A stretch of DNA of 64,000 nt, from NCBI GenBank assembly GCA_001512505.1, contig LFSC01000009.1, positions 106,148 to 170,147 on the forward strand, read 5' to 3'. Shown piece after piece: positions 18,032-26,966 of the stretch; position 1 is the stretch's first letter; every line of letters begins with the position of its first letter. Source of the stretch: Clostridiaceae bacterium DTU079. GTDB lineage: Bacteria; Bacillota; Clostridia; Acetivibrionales; Acetivibrionaceae. The notes beneath the pieces were generated by a model that was given only the letters and a program-made list of their open reading frames with translations, ran no database searches and was not told the DNA's origin. The position numbers and the translations under genes were made by a program.

Positions 18032-18438
18032 TATACATCGCTCCATTCCTATTGATTTTATTTGTTTCTTTTAACTTAATAAATTATATCATAATAAATA
18101 TCGGAAAAATGAGCCTATAATAAAATATGTTTCAACACAAAACAAATTTCATAATTTGATTTTGTATTATTCTAGACCTAATTTACCCTATGAAAATTGA
18201 ACTAATCATACTATTAGCTTGGTATCAAAGGACTACATCATCTTCATACGGAAGCATGCTATTATATAATTATGAGAATATAGGTCGTAATGTTTCTTCC
18301 GTATTTTTCTTTACATAATCATTTTACAGCCGTTGACCAACACAATTATAACATAATTTTGAGAAAATAAGCATCAAGGACAGTTTACCCTCTCTAAAAT
18401 TCAACTTCACTACCTCGCTGTTTAATTCGGAGCTTATG
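18032..18438. other. Divergent intergenic region, promoters not identified
   Basis: AT-rich region between phoH (minus) and the plus-strand pair. A TTGACC at 18333 is present but no matching -10 lies at proper spacing. The frame upstream of 18439 is open back to about 18350 without any ATG, GTG or TTG. Confidence 0.3.
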
Positions 18439-19110
18439 ATGGAAAGCAATGAAATAAGAAGCAGTAGGGAGATTGACATTGATTTGCCTTTTTCCGTTAG
18501 AGAATGGTTTTCACAATATTCCGGCGATATATTAAATGATCTGAAGAGCATCGCCCGAAGGCTTCCCATCCTTCTTTTCAGATCCCTTAAGTTTTTTGTG
18601 CTTTTGATTGCTTCAATTGTTATAAAAACAGCTAAAAAAATATTTGCTTTCCTATCGGAGCTTCGGGCAAAATCCCGAGCCAAGAAATGCATACCTGAAG
18701 AAAATACCGATAAAGTCTCTCCATATCCCCTTCGCACTTACAAATACAATTTGTCACAATCCGAAGAAATACAACTGCTAAGGGGAGCTTACAACATATC
18801 GAAGGGCTTTGAAGAAGATGAAAAAGTTATGTCGCGCTTGATTAAATTTATCAAAAAAGCAGTGTTCCAAATATTATATGTGGTTTTTTCACCGGTCAGA
18901 TTCATAAGCAAGCATAGAAAGCTGGCACTGGCAACGCTTATTGCACTCTATTGCTTTTTTACCTTCACTCCGACAGGAAAAATCCTCGTTTACAATTATA
19001 CCGGACTGGACCTTATGGACGAGCAGATCAGGATTTATTACGCTTCGAAAGAAATACTGAGCTATGTATTGGATGAGGTGCAAAACCTACTGGGTATCCA
19101 ATTCCTGTAA
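18439..19110 (+). CDS. Hypothetical membrane protein
   Basis: Unrecognised protein of 223 aa. It has an amphipathic, basic first half (LPILLFRSLKFFVLLIASIVI is a hydrophobic segment at about 44-64, followed by KTAKKIFAF and a Lys/Arg-rich stretch). A second region at about 135-180 contains VFQILYVVFSPVRFI and LALATLIALYCFFTF, probably one membrane span. The C-terminal 45 residues are hydrophilic (LDLMDEQIRIYYASKEIL). The ATG at 18439 is preferred over 18436 because GGAG lies six nt upstream. It is followed after 28 nt by a coiled-coil protein, so the two are probably an operon and may act together at the membrane. No function assigned. Confidence 0.7.
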   Translation: MESNEIRSSREIDIDLPFSVREWFSQYSGDILNDLKSIARRLPILLFRSLKFFVLLIASIVIKTAKKIFAFLSELRAKSRAKKCIPEENTDKVSPYPLRTYKYNLSQSEEIQLLRGAYNISKGFEEDEKVMSRLIKFIKKAVFQILYVVFSPVRFISKHRKLALATLIALYCFFTFTPTGKILVYNYTGLDLMDEQIRIYYASKEILSYVLDEVQNLLGIQFL

Positions 19111-19140
19111 GCCACCTAATTAAAATCGGAGGTTGATAAA

Positions 19141-19752
19141 ATGAGAGATTCCAACCTGCAAAGAAGAACTGAATTAGCCCTTCTTATGCTCAATAACTTG
19201 AAAGAGGTTTATTTTGAATTAAAAGAACTGTCTTCCAGTATAGAAAGCAATTCAGACGAATTTTACCAAAAACTTTTCCACTCATCCAAATCTGAAATAG
19301 AGAAGGATTTGGAAGGATATAAAGCCAATATTGAAAGAATCAGAGAGCTAAACTTAAACGCAACCGAAATAATAAACCGATGGTATGACTTTATAAAGGA
19401 CAGTAATGAAATAAAAAAAGCAACCTTTCCGATAAAACTGCATTTTCAGAAAAAGAAGGTCAAGGACAGCTTGACAAAGATAAACAAGGAAATATCCGAT
19501 TTATCGATAGAAAACAGGTTTATCCGGGAAAAAATCGTAAACTGGGAACAGGAGCTCAGTGTAAAGGCTCTTCAGGAAATAAAAAACGGCAATGAATTCG
19601 ACAAGTATGAAGAGCTTATAAGAAAAAAGGATTATCTCGTTTCCGAACTCAAATATCTGCTTGCCACCATTCCCGGTATGAACAACTTGGAATTTGAAAT
19701 GGAGAACATTGACGAGGTTATAGAAAAACTTATAAAAATAGCTGCCGCTTAA
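19141..19752 (+). CDS. Hypothetical coiled-coil protein
   Basis: Unrecognised protein of 203 aa, almost entirely helical and rich in Glu, Lys, Leu and Ile, with heptad-like spacing throughout (for example LNNLKEVYFELKELSSSIES and DSLTKINKEISDLSIENRF). There is no membrane segment or signal peptide. A strong GGAGG site lies nine nt upstream of the ATG. It is the second gene of a two-gene plus-strand operon with the membrane protein at 18439, and ends in a terminator that overlaps its stop codon. It could be a cytoplasmic partner of the membrane protein; this is inference. Confidence 0.75.
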   Translation: MRDSNLQRRTELALLMLNNLKEVYFELKELSSSIESNSDEFYQKLFHSSKSEIEKDLEGYKANIERIRELNLNATEIINRWYDFIKDSNEIKKATFPIKLHFQKKKVKDSLTKINKEISDLSIENRFIREKIVNWEQELSVKALQEIKNGNEFDKYEELIRKKDYLVSELKYLLATIPGMNNLEFEMENIDEVIEKLIKIAAA

Positions 19753-19765
19753 TGGCAGCTATTTT
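19736..19765 (+). terminator. Terminator overlapping the coiled-coil gene stop
   Basis: AAATAGCTGCC (19736-19746) pairs with GGCAGCTATTTT (19754-19765) around a 7-nt loop that contains the TAA stop codon, then TTTT. The last codons (Ala-Ala-Ala) form one arm. Confidence 0.85.
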
Positions 19766-19878
19766 GGGGAATATACTTATAACTAACTTGTATATATTAT
19801 CATAAATTCACTATATTTAACCGGTTTTCTTATACAACGGCAATGAAGCGCATATAAATTAACGCAATATGCAGCTGA

Positions 19879-20229
19879 TTATTGATAAAGCAATATAACC
19901 GCCATCATAACCAACGGTTCATCTCCAATAGCCTCAACGCCATGGGAAGCGCCATCCCCGGTAAGTATGCCGTCGCCGGGGCCAACCTCAACGGTTGTTC
20001 CGTTATCGTTTACAAGTCCCTTTCCGCTTACCACATAAAATATCTCTTCTTCATCGACATGGGGATGAAGACCTATGGACGAACCCGGCTCGATAGTTAT
20101 CTTCGCACATAATCTGGCCTTACCCTTGAGTTCTTCCTTGTTAAAAACATGCAAAATCTCTACCGAACCCTTTCCTCCCCGCATTTGCTCTTTTATTTCC
20201 TTAACCATGTCCTTTGCTCTTTTAATCAT
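19879..20229 (-). CDS. Single-domain cupin protein
   Basis: Small cupin_2 family protein of 116 aa. Cupin motif 1 is visible as GLHPHVDEEEIFYVVSGKG (His, His and Glu metal ligands at about residues 58-65) and motif 2 as PGDGILTGDGASHGVEA with the final His near residue 95. Proteins of this size are often sugar- or small-molecule-binding or act as isomerases; no substrate is inferred. The N-terminal 25 residues are basic and helical (MIKRAKDMVKEIKEQMRGG). A GAGGTGAA site precedes the ATG. It is transcribed alone, converging with the plus-strand coiled-coil gene. Confidence 0.85.
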   Translation of the reverse strand: MIKRAKDMVKEIKEQMRGGKGSVEILHVFNKEELKGKARLCAKITIEPGSSIGLHPHVDEEEIFYVVSGKGLVNDNGTTVEVGPGDGILTGDGASHGVEAIGDEPLVMMAVILLYQ

Positions 20230-20431
20230 AAATTCACCTCATTTTCAGCATATTGATCCAAGTAGTTTGCATAGCTCACATTTGAACATTATTTTATTAT
20301 ATTGAACCAAATATTTCAATATAAAACCGCATAAATTAAAGTTACATTTAATTTTCTTAGACACAAACGGTTGAACTAAGCCTATAATTGGAGTAGAATA
20401 AATATGACATTAAAGCAAAGGTGGGATTAAC

Positions 20432-20824
20432 ATTATAAATATATCTCCGGCTATCGTAAACATACTTGTATTTGAAGAAATAACAAGACTTCACGGGCGT
20501 GAACTTCTGTATAACCCGTTTTTTATGGCACGGCCCGTTACCCTTTCATTTGTAACCTATACAATGGTATCCAATGTTCCAAACGGAATAAACAACTTTA
20601 AATTCAGGATCACAGATCCAATGGGCGAGACAATGCACGAAACAGCGATAAATGCAGTGGATGTAAAAAACAACGCCTTTTCAAATATACTTATATGGAA
20701 AAATGTTCATTTTAAAGTACCCGGCGAACATACCATTACTTTTTATATGGCTACCGATACAGGTTTTGAGCCCATGGGAAGCACCGTAATAATCATTAGC
20801 GAGCCTTCGGAAAACAATCCCTAG
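20432..20824 (+). CDS. Hypothetical protein, apparent ATT start codon (DUF6941-like)
   Basis: A protein of about 130 aa with an all-beta pattern. The conventional ATG at 20525 would start in the middle of a conserved-looking domain. The frame continues upstream through ISPAIVNILVFEEITRLHGR to an ATT at 20432 that is preceded by AAAGGTGGGA at a spacing of six nt, with no ATG, GTG or TTG between that site and 20525. I therefore propose ATT as the start, as known for infC. The layout (an N-terminal FEEITR strand, then a central beta sandwich with FKFRITDPMGE and a final FKVPGEHTITFYM strand) resembles the DUF6941 family, whose role is unknown. It stands alone, followed by a hairpin at 20909-20957. 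Confidence 0.65.
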   Translation: MINISPAIVNILVFEEITRLHGRELLYNPFFMARPVTLSFVTYTMVSNVPNGINNFKFRITDPMGETMHETAINAVDVKNNAFSNILIWKNVHFKVPGEHTITFYMATDTGFEPMGSTVIIISEPSENNP

Positions 20825-20908
20825 CATCTGTTTTTTATTATTTGAAATAAGATCCTGTTTTTCTTTTGAAAACATCGTATAATGAACTGAAAACTTTTAT
20901 TTGAAAGC

Positions 20909-20957
20909 AAAAAACGTCAATGTTCATTCTTAAGGAATAAGCATTGACGTTTTTTTA
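20909..20957. terminator. Bidirectional terminator
   Basis: AAAAACGTCAATG and CATTGACGTTTTTTT form a 13-bp stem with a 19-nt loop (which itself holds an inverted CTTAAG). T tracts exist on both strands, so it can end both the 20432 gene and the tRNA-Gln transcript. Confidence 0.85.
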
Positions 20958-20964
20958 TTATTGT

Positions 20965-21038
20965 TGGCTGCGGGAGAAGGATTCGAACCCTCACAAAATG
21001 ATCCAGAGTCATTCGTGCTACCCTTACACAATCCCGCA
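20965..21038 (-). tRNA. tRNA-Gln (anticodon CTG)
   Basis: 74 nt including an encoded 3' CCA. Acceptor stem TGCGGGA/TCCCGCA, D arm GTGT..GCAC, anticodon stem AATGA/TCATT with loop CTCTGGA giving anticodon CUG (codon CAG), T arm GAGGG-TTCGAAT-CCTTC, discriminator G. It is a single tRNA gene, followed by a strong hairpin terminator at 20909-20957. Confidence 0.95.
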
Positions 21039-21110
21039 ACGTTTTCGCAAAAAGAATTATAACACAGTTCTTTTGTTAATGCAACGGTAAATTTATGAAT
21101 TTATAAAAAA

Positions 21111-21162
21111 TGTGAAGAAAAACATTCCGGAAACTAAAGTTTCTTTCACATTTTTCTTCACA
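21111..21162 (-). terminator. Terminator of the SdbA-like gene
   Basis: TGTGAAGAAAAA (21111-21122) pairs with TTTTTCTTCACA (21151-21162), with an inner GAAACT/AGTTTC stem. On the minus strand it is followed by TTTTTTAT. Outer arms resemble those of the 12482 element. Confidence 0.7.
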
Positions 21163-21261
21163 CATCGGCATACTCTCCGCTTAGCTTTAACTTAAAGGTA
21201 TATCCAACAACCTCACAAAATCCGGTCATTAAAGCATGCTTTCAATTCTCTTTTCCCTTAA

Positions 21262-23097
21262 TTATTTGTAATAAATCTTGTATACGATCGCTGCCAATTC
21301 GGCTCTCGAAGCATTGCCCCTTGGATTTATGATATCACCGCTACCTACAACAATGCCTTCTTTAACCAGTGTAGCCACACCTTCCACAGCATAGGATGCA
21401 ATCAACGACTTGTCGCTGAATCTTTGCACATCGGCAGCTGTCCCTGTACCTGATATTTTACCGGCAATCTTAAGGGCATTTGTAGTTAAAACCATCATAT
21501 CCTGTCTTGTTATTTTCTCTCTCGGATTAAATTTGTTATTTCCGACTCCCGATGTAATTCCAAGCTTCTTGGCTATTCCCACATATTCGTAGAAATAATC
21601 GTTTTTGGATACATCATCAAAATTGGAATCTACAGAAGCAGTCAATCCAAGGGCCTTCACCAAAAGAATCATAAAATCCGCCCTTGTTATGTCTGCCCCC
21701 GGTGTATATGTGGTATCCGATGTACCGTTAATTACGCCTTTAGAGGCAAGCACCTCAATCTGCTTCTTTGCCCAGCCGTAGGAACCTATATCGGTAAATG
21801 TCTTGTGAACATAGGCAACAGCATATCTGCTTAAATGATTTGTCGTAAACGTAACGCTGCCGGAAGCTGTGTCATATCTTCCACTGGGTACCGAAACCGA
21901 AGTCCCGGCATTATTAATGTATAACACAACAATATGCTCGTGGTTGTTAAGCTCCTGCGAACTGGGTTTATAAGGTATGGAAACCCTGATTTGTGCGTCA
22001 GGATTGTTCCAATCCAATTTCTTGCCGTCCACCATTATATCGATATCCACCACCGGCCTATTGCCGATTAAAGCCCTCAATTCCGAACTCAACTCTTCCT
22101 TGGCTACATTTCTTATAACAAACTGAATAACCGAGCCCTTTACAATTGCATTCAACATATCAGGATGGTTCATCATATTGGAAGGCACTTCTAATTTTCC
22201 ATATTCAGTAGATATAAATATTTTGTGCTCAATGCGGGATTTATTTAAGTAATCTTTGGGAAGCTCGACAATATAAGCATCGGCGCCTTCGACTTTCTCA
22301 ACTGCAAATTCAATATATTTGACACCGTCATAGCTTTCTGCCGCATCCAGTGCATCTTTTACTTTATCGGCCTCAATTGTAACCCTTGCTTCACCGATTG
22401 CGTCATCCAACTCCGGTACCACATCAACTTTGTCCGGAGTGACATTTAAAGTGGATACAGGTGTGGGTACAGGAGTAGTATCGTTGTCCGGAGTTATACG
22501 CGGGGAAGGTTCAAAACCCAAATCCAGCCTTCCGGGTTGAATTACATCATAACCGGTAATAACGTCTCCGTTCCAGTCAAACAAAACTATACCGAAATCA
22601 GCACCCGGCATTTTCACAGTTTCCGAAAAAGTTACTTGTGTGTTTCGTGCCTGAATTACCTTAAATCCTATTTTACCGATTATTCCCGACTCTTCAGGTA
22701 CTCCTGAATTTTTATAACCTGACAAATTAATATATACATTGGCAAAATTGAGCATTCCCTGTTTTAAATCATGATTTGCCAAAGGTGAAGTTCCGAACTT
22801 TTGATTTGTCAGTATGGCTTCTCCAACCAATGGAGTATTGGAGTTATAGTCTTTTCCGGTTTCAGGATCTACAGGTTTCAAAATATTTTGATCGTATTTT
22901 ATATTTACCTGGTATCCTGCAAAATTCTTTATATTGTTTACTTTAATGGTTGCAACCAATATATCCCCCGGCTTTCCTGTCAAGCGGTCAAACACAAGCT
23001 CAATACTTGATGAGGCATCCGCCTGAACAAAACCCGACGGGAAGCACAGCAATACCATTAAAATTGACAATAATAAAGCTATTCTTTTTTTCTTCAT
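21262..23097 (-). CDS. sdbA: Type II cohesin / SLH cell-surface anchoring scaffoldin, SdbA-like
   Basis: Anchors cellulosomes to the cell envelope: the type II cohesin binds the C-terminal dockerin of a primary scaffoldin and SLH repeats bind secondary cell-wall polymer. The 611-aa protein has a signal peptide (about residues 1-27, ending GFVQADA), one type II cohesin (about 30-190; NNIKNFAGYQVNIKYD and FDWNGDVITGYDVIQPG are typical), a Pro/Thr linker (TPDNDTTPVPTPVST), a region of about 220 residues not assigned (210-430), and three SLH repeats (FTDIGSYGWAKKQIEVLASK, FDDVSKNDYFYEYVG, FSDKSLIASYAVEGV). In C. thermocellum SdbA is described as 631 aa and, from memory, lies beside ppdK; here three genes intervene. 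No dockerin is present. Start MKKKRIALLL follows a GGAGGTTAT site. Confidence 0.85.
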   Translation of the reverse strand: MKKKRIALLLSILMVLLCFPSGFVQADASSSIELVFDRLTGKPGDILVATIKVNNIKNFAGYQVNIKYDQNILKPVDPETGKDYNSNTPLVGEAILTNQKFGTSPLANHDLKQGMLNFANVYINLSGYKNSGVPEESGIIGKIGFKVIQARNTQVTFSETVKMPGADFGIVLFDWNGDVITGYDVIQPGRLDLGFEPSPRITPDNDTTPVPTPVSTLNVTPDKVDVVPELDDAIGEARVTIEADKVKDALDAAESYDGVKYIEFAVEKVEGADAYIVELPKDYLNKSRIEHKIFISTEYGKLEVPSNMMNHPDMLNAIVKGSVIQFVIRNVAKEELSSELRALIGNRPVVDIDIMVDGKKLDWNNPDAQIRVSIPYKPSSQELNNHEHIVVLYINNAGTSVSVPSGRYDTASGSVTFTTNHLSRYAVAYVHKTFTDIGSYGWAKKQIEVLASKGVINGTSDTTYTPGADITRADFMILLVKALGLTASVDSNFDDVSKNDYFYEYVGIAKKLGITSGVGNNKFNPREKITRQDMMVLTTNALKIAGKISGTGTAADVQRFSDKSLIASYAVEGVATLVKEGIVVGSGDIINPRGNASRAELAAIVYKIYYK

Positions 23098-23305
23098 GGA
23101 TTTATAACCTCCTAATAAAATGTGTTAAATTTGTTCATAACGATAACTACAAAAAATAAAGATTATAAGACAAACACCGACTTTTGTATAAATAGATTAT
23201 AGCATTGCCGGAATACAATGTAAATCATGAAAACTAAACACTTTATAGCAAAAATAACTTCTGAAATTAATTCTGCGAAATGAATTTTACAAAAAGAATA
23301 AGAAT

Positions 23306-24649
23306 CTATTCGTCGTAACTTTCCATCTTCTTACGGTATATGACAATTGCCGTAATCAGAGCCGATAAAACAACCAGCACTATAGCCAGCTTTAGAACCA
23401 CATCTTTCATATTTGAAGCTTCAGGTGACTTCGGCTCATTGATATTGTCTGCCGGTTTTTCCTCATCAACCGCCGTAATTTCACTGACCTTGACTAAAAC
23501 CTCCATAAGCTTTTTGTCGTACCGTATCTTAGCTGTCGTCTGTCCTAGACCTAAGGGCTTTATAATACCGTTTTCGTCAATAAAAGCTATATCTTTGTTA
23601 TCAACCTCAAAAGTCACTTGTCCCGTTATATCAATTTCGTTTCCATAGGGATACTTAAGGGTTACTTTAAGCTGCTTTTCCTGTCCTAATGTAACATTAT
23701 ATTCTTCTAAATCCGGTGTAATCTTTCTTAGATCTTCCCATGCGGAACCGTCATGGGACAAAAGAATCGCACCTTCATCTCCCACAGCAATATACCTGTC
23801 CCCGGTCCAGATAATATCTCGAAGCTCCTTAAGCGTTACCTGCCGTTCACCGGACCATTCCAGACCATCCTTGGATGAGATTATGCTCCCGTCTTGCCCC
23901 ACTGCCAAAAAGCTGTCTTTTCCCCATACAACACTATAAAGGCATCGGGTATAATCAATTCCGGTATCACTGCTCAACTTATCGCTGTTTCGCTCCAGCC
24001 AAGCCTTCCCGTCATCGGAAGTTAACATAGATAAATGATCTCCAACAACCACATAACTGCTGCCGTTCCATGCAACATCCATAAAGGCCGGGTTAGAAGA
24101 AGGGTCAGACAATATCTCTTCCCATGTGATTCCGTCATCGGAAGACAATATGAGCATTCCGCCGCCTACCGCTATAAATCTTTCATTTAACCATTTTACG
24201 CTCATTAGGGATTCCATAGTAGCCATTCTTGTCCTCTTCCACGCTGTACCGTTTGAAGATAACACAACAGTTCCCGAATTTCCGACAGCAGCAAATTGTT
24301 CACCGCTAAAAGCCACAGATTGAAGATTTGATTGGGTGTCCGATTCTACCCGAACCCAGTTTGTTCCATCCTTTGAAGTTAGTATTGTTCCTTCGTCTCC
24401 GACGGCAACAAACCGATCCTTTCCCCACACAACATCATTTAGGGTGTAATTTGCATCGGACTTAATTTTGGACCAATTAGTCCCGTCCCTCGACATAAAA
24501 ATAACTCCTTCGAACCCGACGGCAACATAAAGATCCGAACCGTTAAAGGCAATACCGTTAAGTCCCGGTTCTCCGGAGGTTTGTGCAAATACGAAGGAGC
24601 AATTCATAGCCATAATTATTAGTACAAAGAAACATAACAGCTTTTTCAT
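23306..24649 (-). CDS. Secreted propeller-like repeat protein with C-terminal anchor
   Basis: Protein of 447 aa with a signal peptide (MKKLLCFFVLIIMAMNC...FA). About seven repeats of the pattern W-x-[NGK]-xx-[FY]-V-A-V-G-x-x-G-x-I-L-x-S-x-D-G-x-x-W cover residues 25-310 (for example RFVAVGDEGTILTSKDG and SFLAVGQDGSIISSKDG), matching BNR/Ycf48-like beta-propeller blades. A bacterial Ig-like (BIG2-type) domain follows (about 325-395: VTFEVDNKDIAFIDENGIIK). The C-terminus has one hydrophobic helix (LAIVLVVLSALITAIVIY) and a basic tail, so it faces outward. It is 209 nt upstream of the SdbA-like gene, same strand; a role at the cell surface is inferred from location only. Confidence 0.8.
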   Translation of the reverse strand: MKKLLCFFVLIIMAMNCSFVFAQTSGEPGLNGIAFNGSDLYVAVGFEGVIFMSRDGTNWSKIKSDANYTLNDVVWGKDRFVAVGDEGTILTSKDGTNWVRVESDTQSNLQSVAFSGEQFAAVGNSGTVVLSSNGTAWKRTRMATMESLMSVKWLNERFIAVGGGMLILSSDDGITWEEILSDPSSNPAFMDVAWNGSSYVVVGDHLSMLTSDDGKAWLERNSDKLSSDTGIDYTRCLYSVVWGKDSFLAVGQDGSIISSKDGLEWSGERQVTLKELRDIIWTGDRYIAVGDEGAILLSHDGSAWEDLRKITPDLEEYNVTLGQEKQLKVTLKYPYGNEIDITGQVTFEVDNKDIAFIDENGIIKPLGLGQTTAKIRYDKKLMEVLVKVSEITAVDEEKPADNINEPKSPEASNMKDVVLKLAIVLVVLSALITAIVIYRKKMESYDE

Positions 24650-24786
24650 AGATCAACTCTCCCTAAAGTATTCCTCTTAATTCTATTTTAACATACTTTA
24701 GAGGTAAATTATAAAAAAAAGTCGAATAATATACAACGAATTATATATATTGCAATTAACATATTTTGTAAGTGTTTAGAGTTTAT

Positions 24787-25029
24787 CTATTTTGTAGGAA
24801 TTATATAGTATGGTTCGTCTCCCTTTACTACCAATCCGGCTAAACAAGCACTCAAATTATCACCTACCTGGACCGACAGATCGGAAGCAATTGAACCTAT
24901 TGTAATGCCGACAACATAGTCAAAATGGGTAAGCTGCGATACCTGCTGCTTACCTAACAAACGCACAAGAAGCAACAAAACAAAAAATGATAAAATCGAA
25001 CGAAGGACTACTTCCGAAATAATGGACAT
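24787..25029 (-). pseudogene. Truncated DUF421 (YetF-like) membrane protein
   Basis: 80 aa from the ATG at 25029, which has GGAGG seven nt upstream. The sequence RLLGKQQVSQLTHFDYVVGITIGSIAS matches the N-terminal part of DUF421 proteins (segments RLLGKQQVSQL and FDYVVGITIGSIAS), which are normally about 200-240 aa with three membrane helices and a cytosolic domain. After DNLSACLAGLVVKGDE the frame ends PYYIIPTK. The cytosolic domain is missing, so it is probably a degraded or minimal remnant. It starts 34 nt after the CoA-disulfide reductase stop and is probably co-transcribed with it. Confidence 0.65.
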
Positions 25030-25063
25030 AAAAAACCTCCAAATAAGAGAAATAATCATTTAT

Positions 25064-26755
25064 TCAACAAATATTATTTCCCAAAAAAAACGAATTATCA
25101 GATCCGAAAATCGAATTGTAAAGCCTGTAGCCACCGCTCAAGTTATATACATCAAATCCGTTCTGCGAAAGAATTCTGGCTGCAATATAGCCGCGTAAGC
25201 CCACCTGACAGGTTACATATACAGGCTTGGTTTTATCGATTTCCGTCAATCTGCTTCTCAGAGAATCCAAGGGAATATTAATAAATCCGTTAATATGGCC
25301 TCTATTATATTCATTAGCTGTACGGATATCGAGAAGCGTAACACTTCTGTCGCGGGGAAGGCTATTTACGTCGTGCCAATGAAATATCTTTACTTTGTTC
25401 GTAAGAATGTTTTCGATAACATAGCCTGCCATATTGACAGGATCTTTGGCAGATCCGTACGGCGGAGCGTAGCACAGTTCAAGCCGGGTCAAGTCAAAAG
25501 CAGTCATTTCTGCTCGTATAGCCGTTGCAAATACATCGCACCTCTTATCCGAACCTTCATATCCTACTATCTGCGCACCCAAAATCTTACCGCTTTCCTT
25601 CTCATAGATGGTTTTTACGGACATATTTTTAGCTCCCGGATAATAGCTAGCGTGATTGGCTGAATAAGTAAAGGATTTATCGTAATTGATCCCCAAACGC
25701 CTGGCAGTTTTCTCGTTAATACCCGTAGATGCAACGGTCAAGTCAAACACTTTTAAAATGGATGAACCCTGCGTACCGGTATATACGCTGTCTATACCAC
25801 AAACATTGTCGGCAGCAATCCTGCCTTGCTTGTTCGCAGGGCCTGCCAAAGGAACAAAACCCTTGCTGCCCGTCACAAAATCGGTTATTTCCACCGCATC
25901 ACCCACTGCATAAATATCCTTTTCACTGGTTTTCATATGCTCATCAACAATAATTGAACCCCGTTCATTTACGGCTATACCCGCATCCTTTGCAATTTGA
26001 GTTTCGGGTTTGACTCCTACAGCCATAATCAACATATCGGCATTGATTTTGCCGCTATCCAGGACAATATCAAGGAAATCTCCTTTATCGGCAACGAAAC
26101 GGACTGTGTTTCCAAGAAGAAGTTTTACACCCTTGCTTACAATGTGATTATGCACATCACAGGCCATATCATAGTCAATAGATGCAATAAGCTGATCCGC
26201 CATTTCCACCATAGTTACCTGTATACCCATAGCATGCAGGTTCTCCGCCATCTCAACACCGATAAAGCCACCTCCGACAACAACTGCACTTTTAGGTTTG
26301 AAATCATCTATATACTCTTTTATTTTATAAGTATCCGGAATATTTCTAAGCACAAAAACCTTATCTGAATTTATTCCTTCAATATTGGGCTTAACCGGCT
26401 CTGCCCCCATCGAAAGAATAAGCTTGTCATAGTTTTCTTCGTATTCAGCACCTGTAACAAGGTCTTTTACCCGGACGGTTTTATTCTTAGGGTTAATTGC
26501 CACAACTTCATTATTGATTCTTACATCCACGTTGAATCTTGCTTTAAAGCTTGCAGGAGTTTGTAATGTCAAAGAAGACTTGTCCCTGATTATTCCGCCG
26601 ATATAATACGGAAGGCCACAGTTGGCAAAGGAAATATATTCTCCTCTTTCAAACATAATTATTTGTGCGCTCTCATCCAAACGCCTTAGTCTTGCGGCAG
26701 CCGATGCACCGCCTGCAACACCGCCGACAATTAAAACCTTTTGACCTCTATTCAT
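25064..26755 (-). CDS. CoA-disulfide reductase with C-terminal rhodanese domain
   Basis: FAD/NAD(P)-dependent pyridine nucleotide-disulfide oxidoreductase fused to a rhodanese (CoADR-RHD type; 563 aa). GGVAGGASAAARLRR is the FAD-binding GxGxxG segment at the N-terminus; ISFANCGLPYYIGG carries the single redox Cys; VVVGGGFIGVEMAENLH is the NAD(P) site; IYAVGDAVE is the second FAD motif. The C-terminal rhodanese (about residues 460-555) has DIRTANEYNRGHINGFINIP and the catalytic Cys in VTCQVGLRGY. Such fusions reduce CoA persulfide or polysulfide and help in thiol/redox balance and sulfane-sulfur handling. The ATG at 26755 follows AAGGAATG; an upstream start at 26788 lacks one. The truncated DUF421 gene follows. 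Confidence 0.92.
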   Translation of the reverse strand: MNRGQKVLIVGGVAGGASAAARLRRLDESAQIIMFERGEYISFANCGLPYYIGGIIRDKSSLTLQTPASFKARFNVDVRINNEVVAINPKNKTVRVKDLVTGAEYEENYDKLILSMGAEPVKPNIEGINSDKVFVLRNIPDTYKIKEYIDDFKPKSAVVVGGGFIGVEMAENLHAMGIQVTMVEMADQLIASIDYDMACDVHNHIVSKGVKLLLGNTVRFVADKGDFLDIVLDSGKINADMLIMAVGVKPETQIAKDAGIAVNERGSIIVDEHMKTSEKDIYAVGDAVEITDFVTGSKGFVPLAGPANKQGRIAADNVCGIDSVYTGTQGSSILKVFDLTVASTGINEKTARRLGINYDKSFTYSANHASYYPGAKNMSVKTIYEKESGKILGAQIVGYEGSDKRCDVFATAIRAEMTAFDLTRLELCYAPPYGSAKDPVNMAGYVIENILTNKVKIFHWHDVNSLPRDRSVTLLDIRTANEYNRGHINGFINIPLDSLRSRLTEIDKTKPVYVTCQVGLRGYIAARILSQNGFDVYNLSGGYRLYNSIFGSDNSFFLGNNIC

Positions 26756-26966
26756 ACAATCATTCCTTTCCCCTTTATATAGACACAAAAGTAAAAATAT
26801 TTTTGAACTTACTCACCGATAATATTCCCCATGTTTTATCGGTAATATCAACAATTTATTCATATTCATCATTTAATTCTTCGATCCGAACACCAAAATT
26901 TATATTACAGTAAAATATATATTAAAGCAAAAGTATTATACCTCTTCAAAATCTTCATATAAAACA

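Noticed and set aside
18324-18737. 137-codon minus-strand ORF
   Set aside because: It is the antisense shadow of the membrane protein gene at 18439, which has the better start site and composition.
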